Source: a virus
Direction: 5' to 3' (one strand)
Virus record (IMG/VR): IMGVR_UViG_3300042295_002426
Coordinates: 1-57,323 of that record
Length of the DNA: 57,323 nucleotides
Shown: piece after piece, positions 56,189 to 57,323 of the stretch
How the letters are laid out: the number at the start of each line of letters is the position of its first letter
Numbering within the stretch: the stretch's first letter is position 1
Made by a program: the position numbers and the translations under genes
Notes under the pieces: generated by a model
Told to the model about the DNA's origin: nothing
What the model saw: the letters and a program-made list of their open reading frames with translations, nothing else
The model's database searches: none

Positions 56189-57323
56189 CTGCCTTGGTCT
56201 TCGGCTTCAATAGTCCAAGGTCGTCCAGCGAGAGCGGCTCGGACTGAGTCACAAACGAGAGGTAGTGGAGTTTCGCGGTCTCGATGTCGATGCGCAGGAA
56301 CTCCGCTGCCCGCTCCCAGGAGTTGGTCTTCGTGGCCACCATGGAGCCAGCCCACTTCCGCAGCTCGTGGTTGGTCTTCGTCCTTCCCGGGACCCGAGCC
56401 CGGACCCACTTTGAGTGAATCTTGCAGATGAGGTTGTGACGCTCAGTGGGATGCTTTGCCGGGATGAGGTGGTCATCCGAATGGGACGCGAAGTAGTCGA
56501 GGAGGGCCTGGGGGACGGGGACTTCGCCGTCGCTACGCTTCGGAGCTGCCTCTCCCTCTCGACGGTTGATCACGAGGAACGTTTGGTCGCCTCGCTTTAC
56601 CAACCAGTGTCGTCGGGCTCGCTCGATCTCGGAGTCCCGGAGTCCCATGAGGCGGATCATCAGGTGGATCGCCCAGAGACGCTCGTCCTGCTCCTTCAGC
56701 TTTGGCAGGTCCTTGTTGAGTTTGTCGATCTGCTCTTGGGGGATGGGGTTGTCGGAGTAGCGATGGCTCAGCTCCTTCAGGAACTGCGCCTTGAGAAATC
56801 CGTCCAGTGTCGGCGGCAATGAGATCCCGGCTCGCTCATAAATCCTGAGAGCTGACCTCGAAAAGACGCCGCGCGCCTGGCGAACCACCGAATTGATCCC
56901 CGTGTTCACCGCCATCGGAGTCACGTAGTCGACGCCGCGGCCGGTCTTCTGCTTGAGGACTTGATACTGGCGGACGAAGTCTTCCGTGAGGATACCGAGG
57001 GTTTCCTTCTTGGCTGCCTCGGCTTCCAGGCCGGTCACGTCCTTGATCATGCGGAGGAGGGACAGCTCGTAATGGCGACCGGTCCGGGATCGGACATGCT
57101 GGTCGCCTTCCCGGAAAGCATCGAGGACCTTACCGATCGTCGGGGAGGACTTTCCTCGAGGAACCCGCTCGACCGGCTTGCCGTCGAAGATCTCGGTGAG
57201 CAGCTCCTTGGCCTTGGCCTTCGCGAGAGTGAGGTCGGCATGCCCGGTCGCGAGGATGCGACGCTTCCCTTGGTGCTGGATCCGGAGCGAATAGGATGTC
57301 CCCTCACCCCGCTTGAACAGCAA
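56172..57323 (-). CDS. int: Tyrosine-recombinase integrase (5' end beyond window)
   Basis: The frame is open to the last base, so the N-terminus may lack residues; TTG at the edge is not a convincing start. An SAM-like N-terminal arm-binding part (SYSLRIQHQGKRRILATGHA), a core-binding domain (EDFVRQYQVLKQKTG) and a catalytic domain with R229 (MGLRDSEIE), H319 and R322 (NHELRKW) and Y354 (TAKLHYLS) in the residues visible. It is of phage type; the extra helix of integron integrases is absent. It should recombine attP with tRNA-Thr. It converges on the scaffold gene, overlapping by 17 bases. Confidence 0.9.
   Translation of the reverse strand: MLFKRGEGTSYSLRIQHQGKRRILATGHADLTLAKAKAKELLTEIFDGKPVERVPRGKSSPTIGKVLDAFREGDQHVRSRTGRHYELSLLRMIKDVTGLEAEAAKKETLGILTEDFVRQYQVLKQKTGRGVDYVTPMAVNTGINSVVRQARGVFSRSALRIYERAGISLPPTLDGFLKAQFLKELSHRYSDNPIPQEQIDKLNKDLPKLKEQDERLWAIHLMIRLMGLRDSEIERARRHWLVKRGDQTFLVINRREGEAAPKRSDGEVPVPQALLDYFASHSDDHLIPAKHPTERHNLICKIHSKWVRARVPGRTKTNHELRKWAGSMVATKTNSWERAAEFLRIDIETAKLHYLSFVTQSEPLSLDDLGLLKPKTKAVRKKA

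Noticed and set aside
56172-57323. Integron integrase to explain the cassette array
   Set aside because: The visible tyrosine recombinase has a phage-type N-terminus and lacks the extra helix region of integron integrases; it fits tRNA integration instead.

Overview
The window looks like a high-GC bacterial chromosome segment, most plausibly Verrucomicrobiota or a relative. I infer this from a GYF_2 plus zinc-ribbon membrane protein, a secreted caspase-like protein, many starts without a Shine-Dalgarno motif, and secreted nucleases. No rRNA or other taxonomic marker is present, so the assignment is tentative. Nearly everything from about 3.4 kb to the right edge appears to be one prophage with podovirus-like virion genes, and it carries several layers of imported cargo.

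Left flank (1-3.4 kb): the right part of an IS630-family element has cut a caspase-like gene. A GYF_2 membrane protein follows, then a decayed, truncated copy of a gene that also occurs intact inside the prophage (51404-52063). That copy stops beside a displaced 3' half of tRNA-Thr(UGU) at 3426-3467, which I read as the left attachment site. The integrase lies at the opposite end (56172 to beyond the window). The intact tRNA should therefore be just outside the right edge.

Phage early and replication region (3.5-10.7 kb): small regulators (two ribbon-helix-helix proteins with a palindromic operator, one excisionase-like HTH protein) precede a RecA-like ATPase, a PD-(D/E)XK nuclease with a four-Cys motif, a DUF669-type single-strand DNA-binding protein, a small endonuclease and a primase-helicase. 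No DNA polymerase was seen. Cargo region (10.7-16.5 kb): a truncated methyltransferase and three leftward Rhs/YD-repeat tip cassettes, two sharing a ~1.25 kb near-identical core, each followed by a small membrane-anchored protein that could be an immunity protein. Next come a leftward operon of unknown phage genes (16.5-18.6 kb), an iteron-like GGTCCCG array, a probable small terminase, a secreted protein, a secreted thermonuclease and the large terminase (leftward).

Rightward virion operon (23.1-46.7 kb): probable major capsid protein, holin-like proteins around an M15 endolysin, a glycosyltransferase and methyltransferase pair, tail fibre, a podovirus-type tail nozzle and adaptor, two internal proteins, and a 3317-aa polyvalent virion protein with a ParB-like domain and two HEIGH zinc-protease motifs. 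Portal and scaffold sit at the far right (52.3-56.2 kb) beside the integrase.

The most unusual part is 46.8-51.1 kb. Seven short leftward genes of different, lower-GC composition are separated by imperfect palindromes ending in (G/C)CNGAAC-type and GTTNGGC-type boxes. This is the layout of integron gene cassettes and attC sites without a nearby integron integrase, embedded in the virion operon of a prophage.
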